DNA of 64,000 nucleotides from assembly GCA_902586025.1 (NCBI GenBank), contig CACIFV010000004.1, forward strand, positions 16,844-80,843, in the 5' to 3' direction. Position numbers and translations under genes: made by a program. Below are positions 34,519 through 43,995 of this stretch, piece after piece. Below the pieces are notes generated by a model, which made no database searches, was not told where the DNA came from, and worked only from the letters and a program-made list of their open reading frames with translations. Numbering within the stretch: position 1 is the stretch's first letter; every line of letters starts with the position of its first letter. Source of the DNA: an uncultured Pelagibacteraceae bacterium. Lineage in GTDB: Bacteria > Pseudomonadota > Alphaproteobacteria > Pelagibacterales > Pelagibacteraceae.

Positions 34519-35225
34519 TGGCATACTTTGAAGGAGTAAAAATGACTGCAGGTTATGGGGATGGCCCTGATATTATTAGCTCATGTTCCATAACTGCCAA
34601 TAGGGGAGAGATAGTTGCTATTCTAGGTCCAAATGGAGCTGGTAAATCAACAGCCATGAAAGCGATGCTTGGATTATTAAAATTAAAATCAGGCTCTGTA
34701 ACTTTGAATAGTGAAGATATTTCAAATATTAATCCTCAAGATAGAGTAAAAAAGGGAATTTCATTTGTTCCACAAACAAGAAATGTATTTGCAGAATTAA
34801 CTGTTAGAGAAAATTTGGAAATCGGTGGCTTTTTGACAGAAGGAAGTTTAGAAAATAAAATTGAGAGTATTTATAGTTTATTTCCAATTTTAAGTGAAAA
34901 AAAATCCCAAGTCGTCGGACAATTATCTGGCGGACAACGTCAGCAAGTCGCGCTTGGAAGAGCTTTAATGAGTGATCCATCAGTTCTTATGTTAGATGAG
35001 CCCACAGCTGGAGTTTCTCCAATTGTAATGGATGAATTATTTGAACATATAATCAAAGTTAAAAAAACAAATGTTGCCATCATTATGGTTGAGCAAAATG
35101 CAAAGCAAGCATTAAGTATTTCAGATCGAGGCTATGTATTGGTAACAGGTCAAAATAAATTTGAGGGATCTGGTAATGATTTGCTAGAGGATCCCGAGGT
35201 TCGTAGATCATTTTTAGGAGCATAA
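34518..35225 (+). CDS. livF: Liv-type ABC ATPase LivF (second system)
   Basis: 235 residues, one ABC domain without the N-terminal extension of the first LivF. Walker A GPNGAGKST, signature LSGGQRQQVALGRALM, Walker B VLMLDEPTAGVSP and Gln switch VEQNAK. With the LivG at 33730 it forms the heterodimeric ATPase. It starts in the livG stop (TAATG) and ends in the livH start (TAATG). Confidence 0.93.
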   Translation: MAYFEGVKMTAGYGDGPDIISSCSITANRGEIVAILGPNGAGKSTAMKAMLGLLKLKSGSVTLNSEDISNINPQDRVKKGISFVPQTRNVFAELTVRENLEIGGFLTEGSLENKIESIYSLFPILSEKKSQVVGQLSGGQRQQVALGRALMSDPSVLMLDEPTAGVSPIVMDELFEHIIKVKKTNVAIIMVEQNAKQALSISDRGYVLVTGQNKFEGSGNDLLEDPEVRRSFLGA

Positions 35226-36235
35226 TGGATTTCTTAAACGCAATAATTGTACTTTTTAATTATACATTAATACCAGCACTAGCTTATGGTTCACAATTAG
35301 CATTAGGTGCAATTTTTGTTACTTTAATTTATGCAGTCTTAAGATTTGCTAATTTTGCAACTGGGGACATGATGTCTTTTGGAACAATGTTCGCTGTTAT
35401 TCTAACATATTATTTTCAATCCTTAGGTATAGGATTAGGTTTTTTACCAACAGCACTTTTAACAATTCCTTTTGCAATCTTAATGATGATTTTATACATG
35501 TTAATTATAGATAAATTTGTCTTCAGTTATTATAGGGTAAAAAAAAGTCCTCCAGTTCAGTTTGCAATGGTTAGTGTTGGTGTAATGTTTGTTACTCAAG
35601 CTATAATAAGAATAATCATTGGACCATCTGATAGAAGATTTTTAGATGGTGAAAAGTTTATAATTAAAGCAACAGAATTTAAAGAAATGACTGGTCTAGC
35701 AGAAGGCATCACTTTAAAGTCAACACAAGCAATAACAATCATAGTAACTTTAATAATAGTTTCAATAATGTTTTGGTTTTTAAATAGAACAAAAACAGGA
35801 ACAAGTATGAGAGCTTATTCAGATAATGAAGATTTAGCATTATTGTCTGGTATAGATCCTAAGAGAGTTGTTTTGATAACATGGGTCATTGCAGGTATTT
35901 TAGCAACTATAGGTGGAGTATTATATGGTTTAGATAAGAGTTATAGACCTTTTGTTTATTTTAATAATATGCTTCCAATATTTGCTGCAGCAATTGTTGG
36001 AGGTATCGGTAATCCATACGGGGCCTTTTTTGGGGGATATGTAATCGCATTTGCAGAAATTTTACTTACATACTCTTATAAAAAATTCATTGCATATTTG
36101 TTACCTTCAAGCTTGGAACCAAACTCTCTTATGCAACTTCTTTCTACAGATTATAAATTTGTAGTTTCGTTTTCAATATTGGTAATTGTTTTATTAATAA
36201 GACCGTCTGGTATCTTCAAAGGGAAAACTATATGA
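35225..36235 (+). CDS. livH: Liv-type ABC permease LivH (second system)
   Basis: 336 residues with eight to nine helices. The motifs ALGAIFVTLIYAVLRFANFATGDMMSFG and GTSMRAYSDNEDLALLSGIDPKRVVLITWVIAGILATIGGVLYG mark LivH; the latter is the ATPase-contact loop. The A-rich IFAAAIVGGIGNPYGAFFGGY helix is also typical. It is longer than the first LivH, mostly in the loop after residue 120 (ISP...FLDGEKFIIKATEFKEM). It overlaps livM by 4 bases (ATGA). Confidence 0.92.
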   Translation: MDFLNAIIVLFNYTLIPALAYGSQLALGAIFVTLIYAVLRFANFATGDMMSFGTMFAVILTYYFQSLGIGLGFLPTALLTIPFAILMMILYMLIIDKFVFSYYRVKKSPPVQFAMVSVGVMFVTQAIIRIIIGPSDRRFLDGEKFIIKATEFKEMTGLAEGITLKSTQAITIIVTLIIVSIMFWFLNRTKTGTSMRAYSDNEDLALLSGIDPKRVVLITWVIAGILATIGGVLYGLDKSYRPFVYFNNMLPIFAAAIVGGIGNPYGAFFGGYVIAFAEILLTYSYKKFIAYLLPSSLEPNSLMQLLSTDYKFVVSFSILVIVLLIRPSGIFKGKTI

Positions 36236-37602
36236 GAAATTATGAAAACGTAATTTATGCATATATAATAATGTTATTATTAATCATTTGTGTTGGTCTC
36301 TTCCAATCTTGGTCAATTGCCCTTACAATCTTAAATTATTGTTTGATCTCAGCAGTAATGACAATAGGAGCAAATATTCAATGGGGATATGCTGGTTTAA
36401 TTAACTTTGGTATAATGGGTTATACCGCCTTAGGTGGTTTAGCAGTTGTACTTGTATCCGTTGATCCTGTTAAAAAAGCATGGCAGGTTGGTGGATTAAA
36501 TATTTTAGGTAGTATTTGGATAATTGTTGCGATTGTATTTATAACGAGATTTATTTTAAAAAGGTTTGAGAAATCATTAATAAGAAATTATTTCATAGCT
36601 TTTCTAATTATAGCTGGAGTTATTTTAATTAGAGTTACTGCAACGCCAGGAATAGAGGCTATCGAGTCTGTAGATCCAGCTGTTTCGGGATTTTTAGGAG
36701 GAATGGGTTTACCTGTTTTAATTTCATGGATTATAGGAGCTTTTCTTGCAGGTGCTCTTGCGTTTATTGTTGGAAAAATTGCTTTGGGATTAAGAGCGGA
36801 TTATCTTGCTATTGCAACACTTCTTATTGCAGAGATAATTGTGTCAATTATTAAACATGAAGAATGGTTGGCTAGAGGAGTAAAAAATGTTATCGGTCTA
36901 AAAAGACCAGCTCCATACGAAGTTGAATTACAAAAAACTCAATGGTTTAGGGATTTTATTGAAAAAATCTACTCAAATAAACTAGAATTAGTAAATACTA
37001 TTGCTCAGAAAAAAATTATTCTAAATCAACTAATTATTGACGCATCATCAATTTTTGTAAAAATATGTTTCACTGGTTTGTTTTTATCAGTAGTTATTAT
37101 CTTACTAATTGTTACTCAAAAAGCCTTATACTCTCCATGGGGGAGAAAAATGAGAGCTATTAGAGATAACGAAGAGGCAGCAAGCGCAATGGGAAAGAAT
37201 GTAGTTAAAGAGCACTTGCTTATATTTATTTTAGGTTCAGCAATAGTAGGTTTGGCAGGTGCAATGATGGTCACAAATGATGGTCTTTTTACTCCAGGAA
37301 GCTACAGACCAATGCGTTATACTTTTGTAATATGGGTAATGGTTATTGTTGGTGGAACAGGTAATAACTTTGGTGCTATTCTTGGTGGTTTTGTCGTCTG
37401 GTTTTTGTGGGTTGAAGCAGCACCAATATCTTTATTTTTAATTGATTTGTTTACCGCTCATCTTCCAGAAACCAACGCGATAAGATTACATCTAGTTGAA
37501 AGTGCTCCATATTTTAGATTTTTATTAATAGGAATAGGATTACTTCTGATCATGAGATATAGGCCTCAAGGGATAATACCAGAAAAAATAATCAAACAGT
37601 AA
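36232..37602 (+). CDS. livM: Liv-type ABC permease LivM, enlarged (second system)
   Basis: 456 residues, about 100 more than usual. The core motifs are NIQWGYAGLINFGIMGYTALGG, ALGLRADYLAIATLLIAEII and the coupling loop RKMRAIRDNEEAASAMGKNVVKEHLLIFILGSAIVGLAGAMM. Extra length comes from an added membrane segment near residues 95-165 and a charged insertion (about 225-275, WFRDFIEKIYSNKLEL) in the middle. It pairs with LivH2. Whether the insertion is cytoplasmic or periplasmic cannot be settled by eye. Confidence 0.9.
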   Translation: MRNYENVIYAYIIMLLLIICVGLFQSWSIALTILNYCLISAVMTIGANIQWGYAGLINFGIMGYTALGGLAVVLVSVDPVKKAWQVGGLNILGSIWIIVAIVFITRFILKRFEKSLIRNYFIAFLIIAGVILIRVTATPGIEAIESVDPAVSGFLGGMGLPVLISWIIGAFLAGALAFIVGKIALGLRADYLAIATLLIAEIIVSIIKHEEWLARGVKNVIGLKRPAPYEVELQKTQWFRDFIEKIYSNKLELVNTIAQKKIILNQLIIDASSIFVKICFTGLFLSVVIILLIVTQKALYSPWGRKMRAIRDNEEAASAMGKNVVKEHLLIFILGSAIVGLAGAMMVTNDGLFTPGSYRPMRYTFVIWVMVIVGGTGNNFGAILGGFVVWFLWVEAAPISLFLIDLFTAHLPETNAIRLHLVESAPYFRFLLIGIGLLLIMRYRPQGIIPEKIIKQ

Positions 37603-37603
37603 A

Positions 37604-37672
37604 ATGTATTATATTCTTTTAGGTATAGTAATAGGATTAATTTTTTATTTATCCGACAAATATCTTTTTTAA
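37604..37672 (+). CDS. Possible 22-residue membrane miniprotein
   Basis: An ATG two bases after the livM stop opens a 22-codon frame (start MYYILLGIVIGLIFYL, then SDKYLF) that ends inside the terminator's left arm. It would form a single membrane helix with a short charged tail. The placement is what one would expect for a translationally coupled small transporter subunit, but AT-rich DNA produces such frames by chance. I see no separate Shine-Dalgarno sequence. Confidence 0.3.
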   Translation: MYYILLGIVIGLIFYLSDKYLF

Positions 37673-37703
37673 AACCCCAGTAAGTTAATCGAACTGGGGT
37701 TTT
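37671..37703. terminator. Bidirectional intrinsic terminator between the second Liv operon and its binding protein
   Basis: AAAACCCCAGT (37671-37681) and ACTGGGGTTTT (37693-37703) form a perfect 11-bp inverted repeat with an 11-base loop. A T-run follows on both strands, so it can end the rightward livGFHM transcript and the leftward binding-protein transcript. Confidence 0.9.
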
Positions 37704-37713
37704 AAGATTTTAG

Positions 37714-38943
37714 TTATCTTTGAGCTTTATTTTGAAATTTTCCACCTTTTATTTCTTTCTCTAAAAAAGATCCAAAAGCTTCACCAACATCAGTTAGCTC
37801 AACTGCGGTAGCACCTTCATAATTTATTTCTTTACCCTCAGCAAGCAAATCTAAAGCCTTTTTTAATTCTCCTGGAAAAATTTTAACTCCAGGTGAATTT
37901 GCTACACTCATTATATTGCTTTGGATTACAGATCTATCAGCAGAACCTCCTGCTTGCATTGCTAATGTCATAAGCGCTGCAGCATCATAAGATTCACCTG
38001 TATATGGTCCTGAAGAGTCAATTCCTGCTGCTTTAGCAACTTCTGCAAACAATCCAGCTCCCTTACCCATTGATCCAGGTAATGAACCAAATGATTTGTT
38101 TAGACTATCTCCGAATCTATCAGTTAGTGAATCACCTATCATTCCATCTGATAAAACAAATGTATCAAAAGCACCGGAGTCTAATGATCCTTGTATTATC
38201 ATTCCACCACCTTGATCAAGGTAACCTAATACCGCCACTGCATCACCACCAGCAGCTGCTAGTGTTGCTACCTCTGCACCATAATCTGCTTTACCTTCTT
38301 CATGTGAAGTAACCACAGTTACATTAATTCCATGTGCTTTAACGGCACCTTCATATACATCAGCTAAACCTTTTCCATAATCATTATTCGTATAAGTTAT
38401 TGCAATGCTTTTAACTCCTCTATCTTTAGTAATGTCGGCCAGTACTTGTCCTCCTCTAGCATCAGATGGTGCAGTTCTAAAAAAGAAACCATTATCTGCA
38501 AGATCTGTTAATCCTGGCGATGTTGCTGAAGGCGATATCATTACTACTCCATTTGGAACTGCAACATTTTTAGCTATTGCTCCAGTCACACCTGAACAGT
38601 CTGCGCCCATAATTGCATTTACTCCACCTGAAACAAGCCCTTCAGCTGCTGTAACTGCAGCGGCTGAGTCTACGCATGTCGAGTCAGCTCTTTGTGTTGT
38701 GATAGTTGATCCACTTAACAGTGATCCAGAGTCAGAAGCCTCTTTAAAAGCAAGTTCTGCCGAAGCAGCCATTGCAGGTGTTAAAGATTCAATTGGTCCA
38801 GTAAAGCCTAAGATTATTCCAATCTTAATATCTTGTTTTTCTCCAACTTTAGTTTGCTGTTGTGCAAAATAAAAAATTGCAGCAATCACAATGATTGCCC
38901 CAATAATTATAATTCCTAAGTTATTTTTTTTTGTTTCTGCCAT
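37714..38943 (-). CDS. Membrane-anchored Liv-type substrate-binding protein (second system)
   Basis: 409 residues of the Peripla_BP_6 (LivK-like) fold: IKIGIILGFTGPIESLTPAMAASAELAF, then DSTCVDSAAAVTAAEGLVSGGVNAIMGADCSG and SPSATSPGLTDL. The N-terminus is MAETKKNN followed by a helix (about 9-26) ending in FAQQQTK, with no AxA or lipobox, so it is probably anchored by an uncleaved helix. It is convergent with livGFHM and shares their terminator, so it has its own promoter. It has very high Ala/Gly/Ser content compared with its neighbours. The ligand is unknown. Confidence 0.85.
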   Translation of the reverse strand: MAETKKNNLGIIIIGAIIVIAAIFYFAQQQTKVGEKQDIKIGIILGFTGPIESLTPAMAASAELAFKEASDSGSLLSGSTITTQRADSTCVDSAAAVTAAEGLVSGGVNAIMGADCSGVTGAIAKNVAVPNGVVMISPSATSPGLTDLADNGFFFRTAPSDARGGQVLADITKDRGVKSIAITYTNNDYGKGLADVYEGAVKAHGINVTVVTSHEEGKADYGAEVATLAAAGGDAVAVLGYLDQGGGMIIQGSLDSGAFDTFVLSDGMIGDSLTDRFGDSLNKSFGSLPGSMGKGAGLFAEVAKAAGIDSSGPYTGESYDAAALMTLAMQAGGSADRSVIQSNIMSVANSPGVKIFPGELKKALDLLAEGKEINYEGATAVELTDVGEAFGSFLEKEIKGGKFQNKAQR

Positions 38944-39069
38944 ATTATCCTCTAATTGTTAACAATTTATATAATCAAAATTAAAACGTATTAGATAATT
39001 TTTTCAATGAGAAAATTGGGAATTATTAATTAAAAATGACTATTGACAACAATGTTTTGTCTTTAAATG

Positions 39070-42000
39070 TTAAAAACTAAGAGAAAAAGTTGCTAAAAAA
39101 TTGGTTCTTAAATTACTATCTTTAATGTGACCTAGATCATCTGTCACAATAGATTTAATACTAAATTTAAAATCATCGGTAAAATTTTTATAATAACTTA
39201 ATATTATATCTTTTTGTCTGCCATTTGGATGGAGGCTGATGGTATGATCTTGATAAGGTATTATGCCGTTTTTATTTGATAGACCTATCAATCTAAATCT
39301 CATATCCCCTTTTTCAACTCTATTTGGTTGAGACAAAGTAAAATTCAACTTATCGTTACCAAAAATATTATTTAACTCATAATCGATTTCAAAACTTGCA
39401 CTTAATATATTTGATGATCCAATAATAAAATTATTATAATTATTTTTTAGATTAGAAAAACCAAAAGTATTATTGAATGATAGAATACCATTCTTAGAAA
39501 AATTTTTTCTTAAATTTAATGCATAAAAATTAGTTATATTTTCATTTTCAAATTTAAATGCTCCACTAGATTTTGAGAGAAGAAAACTATCACTTTCCTT
39601 CATTAAACCAGTTGTTAAAGATAATTTCTCAAATAATTTATTGTTTAGATCAAGAGATAGAGCAAAAGTTTCCAAAGGTAATACAATATCATGGTTTATA
39701 TTTGTTAGAGGATTAATTTTAGAGTTGTTATAACTTATAAATAGATCATTTCCCTTCAAATACATTTTTTGATTAATACCTAAGCCATTATTTTCTGATA
39801 AAAAAGGATTCATATAATAATTGTTTTTTGGTAAACTATTTTGTATTGCTATACTAGGGTTATCTAAAGTAATACTTGATCCATAATCAAATTGATTTTT
39901 AAAATTAAAAAATTCGCCCTTAAAATTTTTAAAACTATTTTTGTTATCAGTAGTAAAATTATTTAATTTCTCAATTTCTTTTTCTAAAGTAATATTAATT
40001 TTTTGATTGTCGATGTTTTGATCATCTATAAAATCTTTCAAATATAATTTAAATCCACCATTAAGTGCATCATAAGCATAAGTAAATTTATTTTCTAAAC
40101 CATTAGATATTGAATTACCCAATGAAGAGGATAATGATAAAGATGTTTGTTGAACAGGAAATTTATTCAATTGAGAAAAAGGTATCTGTCCTCCAGATGA
40201 TCCACCTCCGCCACCACCTCCACTTCCACCGCCACCAAATGATAATGGGTTTTTACTAGTTGTAATTGGAGACATAGCAGCATAAAAATCAGGTACTCCG
40301 TGGCCCCAAGTTGAGTGATATCCATGTTTGATTGATGCGCCATGTGTTGTAAATGTAGTTTCACCTGTTGGTGTAAACCATACATTATTTGCAGATGCTA
40401 AAATTCTGTCTACTAGTTGTTCAGGAGTATGGTTTGGAAAAGCTTGCGCCATTAAAGCAACTCCTCCCGAAACCATTGGAGCGGACCAAGATGATCCATA
40501 AGAAATTCTAGACGTATTATACATACTTGTACCACTGTTAACGTAAGTTGCAGCAAAAACATCCCAACCATCTACTGATAAACAATAAGCAGCTGTAGAT
40601 CCGCATGGATTTCCTCTAAGAGTAAATTCTGAACTAGTTGCATCAGATAAATCATCATCACCAGTATATTGAACAACATTTGCAACGAGCCATGCTTCAC
40701 CAAGATCGGAAAATATTTCAGGTAAACCACCCAATGCGTTTGCATCAGATTCTGTGGTTGTATTTGCTGCAGCCCAAACTACAACACCACTATCTTCAAA
40801 ATTATTTAAAGCGGTTACGTAAGTATTCGCATCAGTTAAACCTTGACCAGATGTACTTCCATGCATGAGATTTGCTAAACCTTCTGCTGCTGTCCAACCA
40901 TTATTACTTATAGCGGTTTTTAACTCCGAAATATTATAGCTACCTCCTGAATCAGAATAACCCCAGCTTTGATTAGAAGCTATTGCTCCAGCAGCTCTTG
41001 CAGCATCTAAATCAGCAGCATAGTCATCACCTTCATTACTTCCTTGTATATCTGGAATACTAGATAAAACTAAATCAGCATCTGGTGCTACACCGGTTCT
41101 TGCGTTACTATCTCCTGCCGCAAACATTGCAACACCTTGGCAGTGATTATCACTAGCTGTTGCAGCCCCAAAAGTGCTTTCTCCGGGATCTCCATCGTCA
41201 AGATTAGTTATAGTCTTATTATTATAAATATCATGACTGTCATCACAATTAAAATCTGCAACATGTATAGTTTGTCCAACGCCTGTCAAACTTGTGGCTC
41301 CAGATGTAAAAGAATGAACTTTGTGTATACCCATTTGCTCATAAGCGTGTGTCGCGCCACCAGCTTCAATTGCTGTCCATGTAGATGCATTTTTAATTGT
41401 ATTTTGGCTGCTTGCGCTACCTTCAGTGTATGCTGTTGAATTACATTTGAGAACGTAGTCATATATAGTAATAGTTGTTGATGTATTTCCAGTAGTTGAA
41501 ATTCCAGAGGTGCTTGCAGATATTATTACTGTTTCTGAAGTTTCATTGGTAGTATCATTTACCGGTGTTAACGTTATAGATCCAGAAGTGGCTCCAGCAA
41601 CGATAGTTGATGTCGTTGAAGATAGATTATAATCTGTGCCGCTAGTAGCAGTTCCAGATGTGCTGTATGTAATTGTAATATTTGAAGAGTGAGCTTTTGT
41701 TAAAGACCCTGTTATAGTTATACCTGATGAGTCGCATTCTCCCAAACTACTTGCAGAAACTGAATATGATAAAGTAGCTGGAGAAGAGCTTCCACTTCCT
41801 CCTCCACCACCTCCAGCAGCAGCTGCAATTCCACCTACTACTGCTAAAACTCCCAACTGAGAACTTCCCGAAATACCATTAAAAACATTTGTCGTTGCTA
41901 AACTGCCTAACAAAAGTGGATCAAAAGAATTGTAGATATTTAAAAGTAATTCTTGTCTTTTAAATTTGGATAAATAACCTTTTTCAATCGATAAAAAATT

Positions 42001-42501
42001 AATATCTTCTGTTAGTGCGTAAATATCTTGTGGATTATTTTTAATGTATCTGTTTAATTTACTAAAATCTTTTCCGTCTATTTTAAAATTTTGAGCTTTG
42101 TTATAATTTTCTGAAAATACAGATGGTTTATTAAATATATTCTCTTCTTGAGCTATTTTATCTAAATCAGGATTTAAAGTCTCATTTAAGTTTTTTTCAA
42201 AACTTTTTAATTTTTCTAAAAAACTTTTCTTCTCAACCACAACCTCATCGTTGGGTAGTTCTAGCTCAATTATATCATCTATAATACCTGATTTTTTTTC
42301 GATTAGCTTAAAAGAGTCTCTATCTACTTCTACCCCTTGATTTTTAAAACATTCATTGAGTTTATTTTTGTAACCTGTAAAACTATTATATTCATCAACA
42401 CAAGCACTTAATTCAAAATAATTCTTGAAATTTGCTGAAAAAGCATTACTCAAATTTAATAAGTAAAATACTATAGATATAAAAATTATCTTATTTGCCA
42501 T
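39070..42501 (-). CDS. Subtilisin-like (S8) autotransporter protease
   Basis: 1143 residues. A signal peptide (about 1-23) and a charged region are followed by a Gly-run (about 225-240) and a Calx-beta-like domain (about 245-345). The S8 peptidase domain runs about 370-750, with catalytic Asp416 (HVADFN), His453 (DNHCQGVAMF) and Ser673 (GSSWSAPMVSGG). A second Gly/Ser-rich hinge (about 765-785) leads to a C-terminal beta-barrel of about 300 residues ending in Phe. The layout is that of a type V (AT-1) autotransporter. It is probably exposed on or released from the cell surface and degrades protein. It is the largest gene here and likely monocistronic or led by its own promoter. Confidence 0.87.
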   Translation of the reverse strand: MANKIIFISIVFYLLNLSNAFSANFKNYFELSACVDEYNSFTGYKNKLNECFKNQGVEVDRDSFKLIEKKSGIIDDIIELELPNDEVVVEKKSFLEKLKSFEKNLNETLNPDLDKIAQEENIFNKPSVFSENYNKAQNFKIDGKDFSKLNRYIKNNPQDIYALTEDINFLSIEKGYLSKFKRQELLLNIYNSFDPLLLGSLATTNVFNGISGSSQLGVLAVVGGIAAAAGGGGGGSGSSSPATLSYSVSASSLGECDSSGITITGSLTKAHSSNITITYSTSGTATSGTDYNLSSTTSTIVAGATSGSITLTPVNDTTNETSETVIISASTSGISTTGNTSTTITIYDYVLKCNSTAYTEGSASSQNTIKNASTWTAIEAGGATHAYEQMGIHKVHSFTSGATSLTGVGQTIHVADFNCDDSHDIYNNKTITNLDDGDPGESTFGAATASDNHCQGVAMFAAGDSNARTGVAPDADLVLSSIPDIQGSNEGDDYAADLDAARAAGAIASNQSWGYSDSGGSYNISELKTAISNNGWTAAEGLANLMHGSTSGQGLTDANTYVTALNNFEDSGVVVWAAANTTTESDANALGGLPEIFSDLGEAWLVANVVQYTGDDDLSDATSSEFTLRGNPCGSTAAYCLSVDGWDVFAATYVNSGTSMYNTSRISYGSSWSAPMVSGGVALMAQAFPNHTPEQLVDRILASANNVWFTPTGETTFTTHGASIKHGYHSTWGHGVPDFYAAMSPITTSKNPLSFGGGGSGGGGGGGSSGGQIPFSQLNKFPVQQTSLSLSSSLGNSISNGLENKFTYAYDALNGGFKLYLKDFIDDQNIDNQKINITLEKEIEKLNNFTTDNKNSFKNFKGEFFNFKNQFDYGSSITLDNPSIAIQNSLPKNNYYMNPFLSENNGLGINQKMYLKGNDLFISYNNSKINPLTNINHDIVLPLETFALSLDLNNKLFEKLSLTTGLMKESDSFLLSKSSGAFKFENENITNFYALNLRKNFSKNGILSFNNTFGFSNLKNNYNNFIIGSSNILSASFEIDYELNNIFGNDKLNFTLSQPNRVEKGDMRFRLIGLSNKNGIIPYQDHTISLHPNGRQKDIILSYYKNFTDDFKFSIKSIVTDDLGHIKDSNLRTNFLATFSLSF

Positions 42502-42508
42502 AAAGTTA

Positions 42509-43456
42509 TCATCTATTTGGAGTGTCAGTTGCTATCATCTGGTTTTTAACCTTTTCTCTAAAATATATATAAACCCCAGCAGAGATAATAATTATAGCCC
42601 CAATTAAGGTACGAGGAGTTGGTATAGTCTCAAAAAGTATGTATCCGGCTATCATAGCAAAAATTATATAGGAATATTCAAATAATGAAATTATTGATGG
42701 TGACGCAATACTATATGCAGAAAAAACACAAAAAAAAGATATAGAAGCAACAACCCCCATTACAAAGACATATGGCCATGAAGCTGAAGGGTTAGTAAAC
42801 CATTCTCTAACAATAAATTGTAAAGTAGGATCAGAAAAATTATTAAATTTACCATCTCCACTAACTAGATAAATAATTAAACTTACAATAACCGCAAAAA
42901 TATAAAGCAAAGTCATTTGAGTATAAATATTATCTTTATCAGAAGTATATTTTGTAATTGTCATCGAGCAAGCATAACAAAGTGCACATCCAACAGGTGC
43001 TAATTTGAAAAAATTAAATTCCTCAATTGTTGGATTAAGTACAATTAATACTCCTATAAAACCTACAACAATTGCACTCCATCTTCGAATTCCAATTTGT
43101 TCTTTTAAGAAAAATTTAGCAAACATAGACATAAAGAAAGGACATGAGAAAAACAGAGCACTAACCATCGCTAAAGACATAAAGGTTAAAGAAATATAAA
43201 AAAAAGCAAATCCAAAAAAGAAACAAACAACCCTAACTAAAGTTAAAAAAGGATAATGCGTTTTAAGAGTAATTTTTTTTTTTGTTATTAAAAAAAAAGA
43301 TATAAGAATAGTCGATTGTATTAAAGTTCTTCCCAAATATAACTCAAATAATGCAATATCTTCAAAAATAAATTTTATTAATGAATCTTGAATGGAAAAA
43401 AAGGCCATTCCAGTCATAATAAAAAAAATACCCTTTGTATTATTGTTTGTTTGCAT
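42509..43456 (-). CDS. EamA/DMT-family exporter
   Basis: 315 residues with ten predicted helices in two EamA repeats; FFIMTGMAFFSIQDSLIKFIFEDIALFELYLGR opens the first. This form resembles S-adenosylmethionine/riboflavin-type or general metabolite DMT exporters in alphaproteobacteria, but I cannot assign a substrate. A charged tail (REKVKNQMIATDTPNR) ends it. It lies 7 bases upstream of the autotransporter start on the same strand, so the two may share a transcript. Confidence 0.85.
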   Translation of the reverse strand: MQTNNNTKGIFFIMTGMAFFSIQDSLIKFIFEDIALFELYLGRTLIQSTILISFFLITKKKITLKTHYPFLTLVRVVCFFFGFAFFYISLTFMSLAMVSALFFSCPFFMSMFAKFFLKEQIGIRRWSAIVVGFIGVLIVLNPTIEEFNFFKLAPVGCALCYACSMTITKYTSDKDNIYTQMTLLYIFAVIVSLIIYLVSGDGKFNNFSDPTLQFIVREWFTNPSASWPYVFVMGVVASISFFCVFSAYSIASPSIISLFEYSYIIFAMIAGYILFETIPTPRTLIGAIIIISAGVYIYFREKVKNQMIATDTPNR

Positions 43457-43518
43457 ATCGCACCTATATCAAAAAAACTTTAACCTTCATAATTAATAAG
43501 ATACTCTAAATAATATTT

Positions 43519-43995
43519 ATGGAAGATTTTGAACCAATTTATGGTGGATGTATTTGTGGAAATATAAAATATTCAATTAATAGTAAGCCTCTTTTTACTC
43601 AAGTCTGCCATTGTTTAGATTGCAAAAAATTAACTGGGTCATCTTATGTAATGAATACTAGCATTTTTGATAATTCTTTAGAAATAAGTGGTGAACTATT
43701 AAAAGCCGAATTGATAGCAGGGAGCGGGAAAAAATGTACTCATTATTTTTGTAAAACATGTGGAGTTTATATTTATGCTGATTATGAATTTGTAATTAGA
43801 AGATTAACAGTTAGAACAAAGACTCTTTTGAAACCGAAAGATTTTCCACCTCAAGCACATATATTTGTAAAAGATAAGGATCCATGGATAATTATTGCAG
43901 ATAATAATATTTGCTATGATGAAATGTATGATCCAAAAATAGCTTGGCCTAAAGAAAGTTTAGATAGATATAAAAAATATCTTGAGACTAATTAA
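43519..43995 (+). CDS. GFA-family (CENP-V/GFA) zinc protein
   Basis: 158 residues. The zinc motifs are GGCICGNIKY, VCHCLDCKKLTGSSYV and HYFCKTCGVYIY, the C-x-C...C-x-C-x2-C...C-x2-C pattern of the glutathione-dependent formaldehyde-activating enzyme family. Members are small two-zinc enzymes or thiol-adduct handlers; the formaldehyde function is disputed for many. It is convergent with the GMC oxidoreductase gene, 3' ends overlapping by 8 bases. A paralogue is at 49321, at the other side of the same cluster. Confidence 0.85.
   Translation: MEDFEPIYGGCICGNIKYSINSKPLFTQVCHCLDCKKLTGSSYVMNTSIFDNSLEISGELLKAELIAGSGKKCTHYFCKTCGVYIYADYEFVIRRLTVRTKTLLKPKDFPPQAHIFVKDKDPWIIIADNNICYDEMYDPKIAWPKESLDRYKKYLETN

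Noticed and set aside
38405..38872. 155-codon open frame antisense to the second Liv binding protein
   Set aside because: Its low-complexity Ser/Ala/Pro/Val-rich translation reflects the Ala/Gly/Ser-rich gene on the other strand. The opposite strand has a complete binding-protein fold.
39043..39062. GACAA/TTGTC hairpin downstream of the autotransporter as a terminator
   Set aside because: Only a 5-bp stem with a 7-base loop and poor following T-run on the relevant strand.
40195..40240. Gly/Ser codon run in the autotransporter as a DNA microsatellite repeat
   Set aside because: It is in frame and encodes a Gly/Ser hinge between protease and barrel; the codons vary, so it is protein-driven low complexity.
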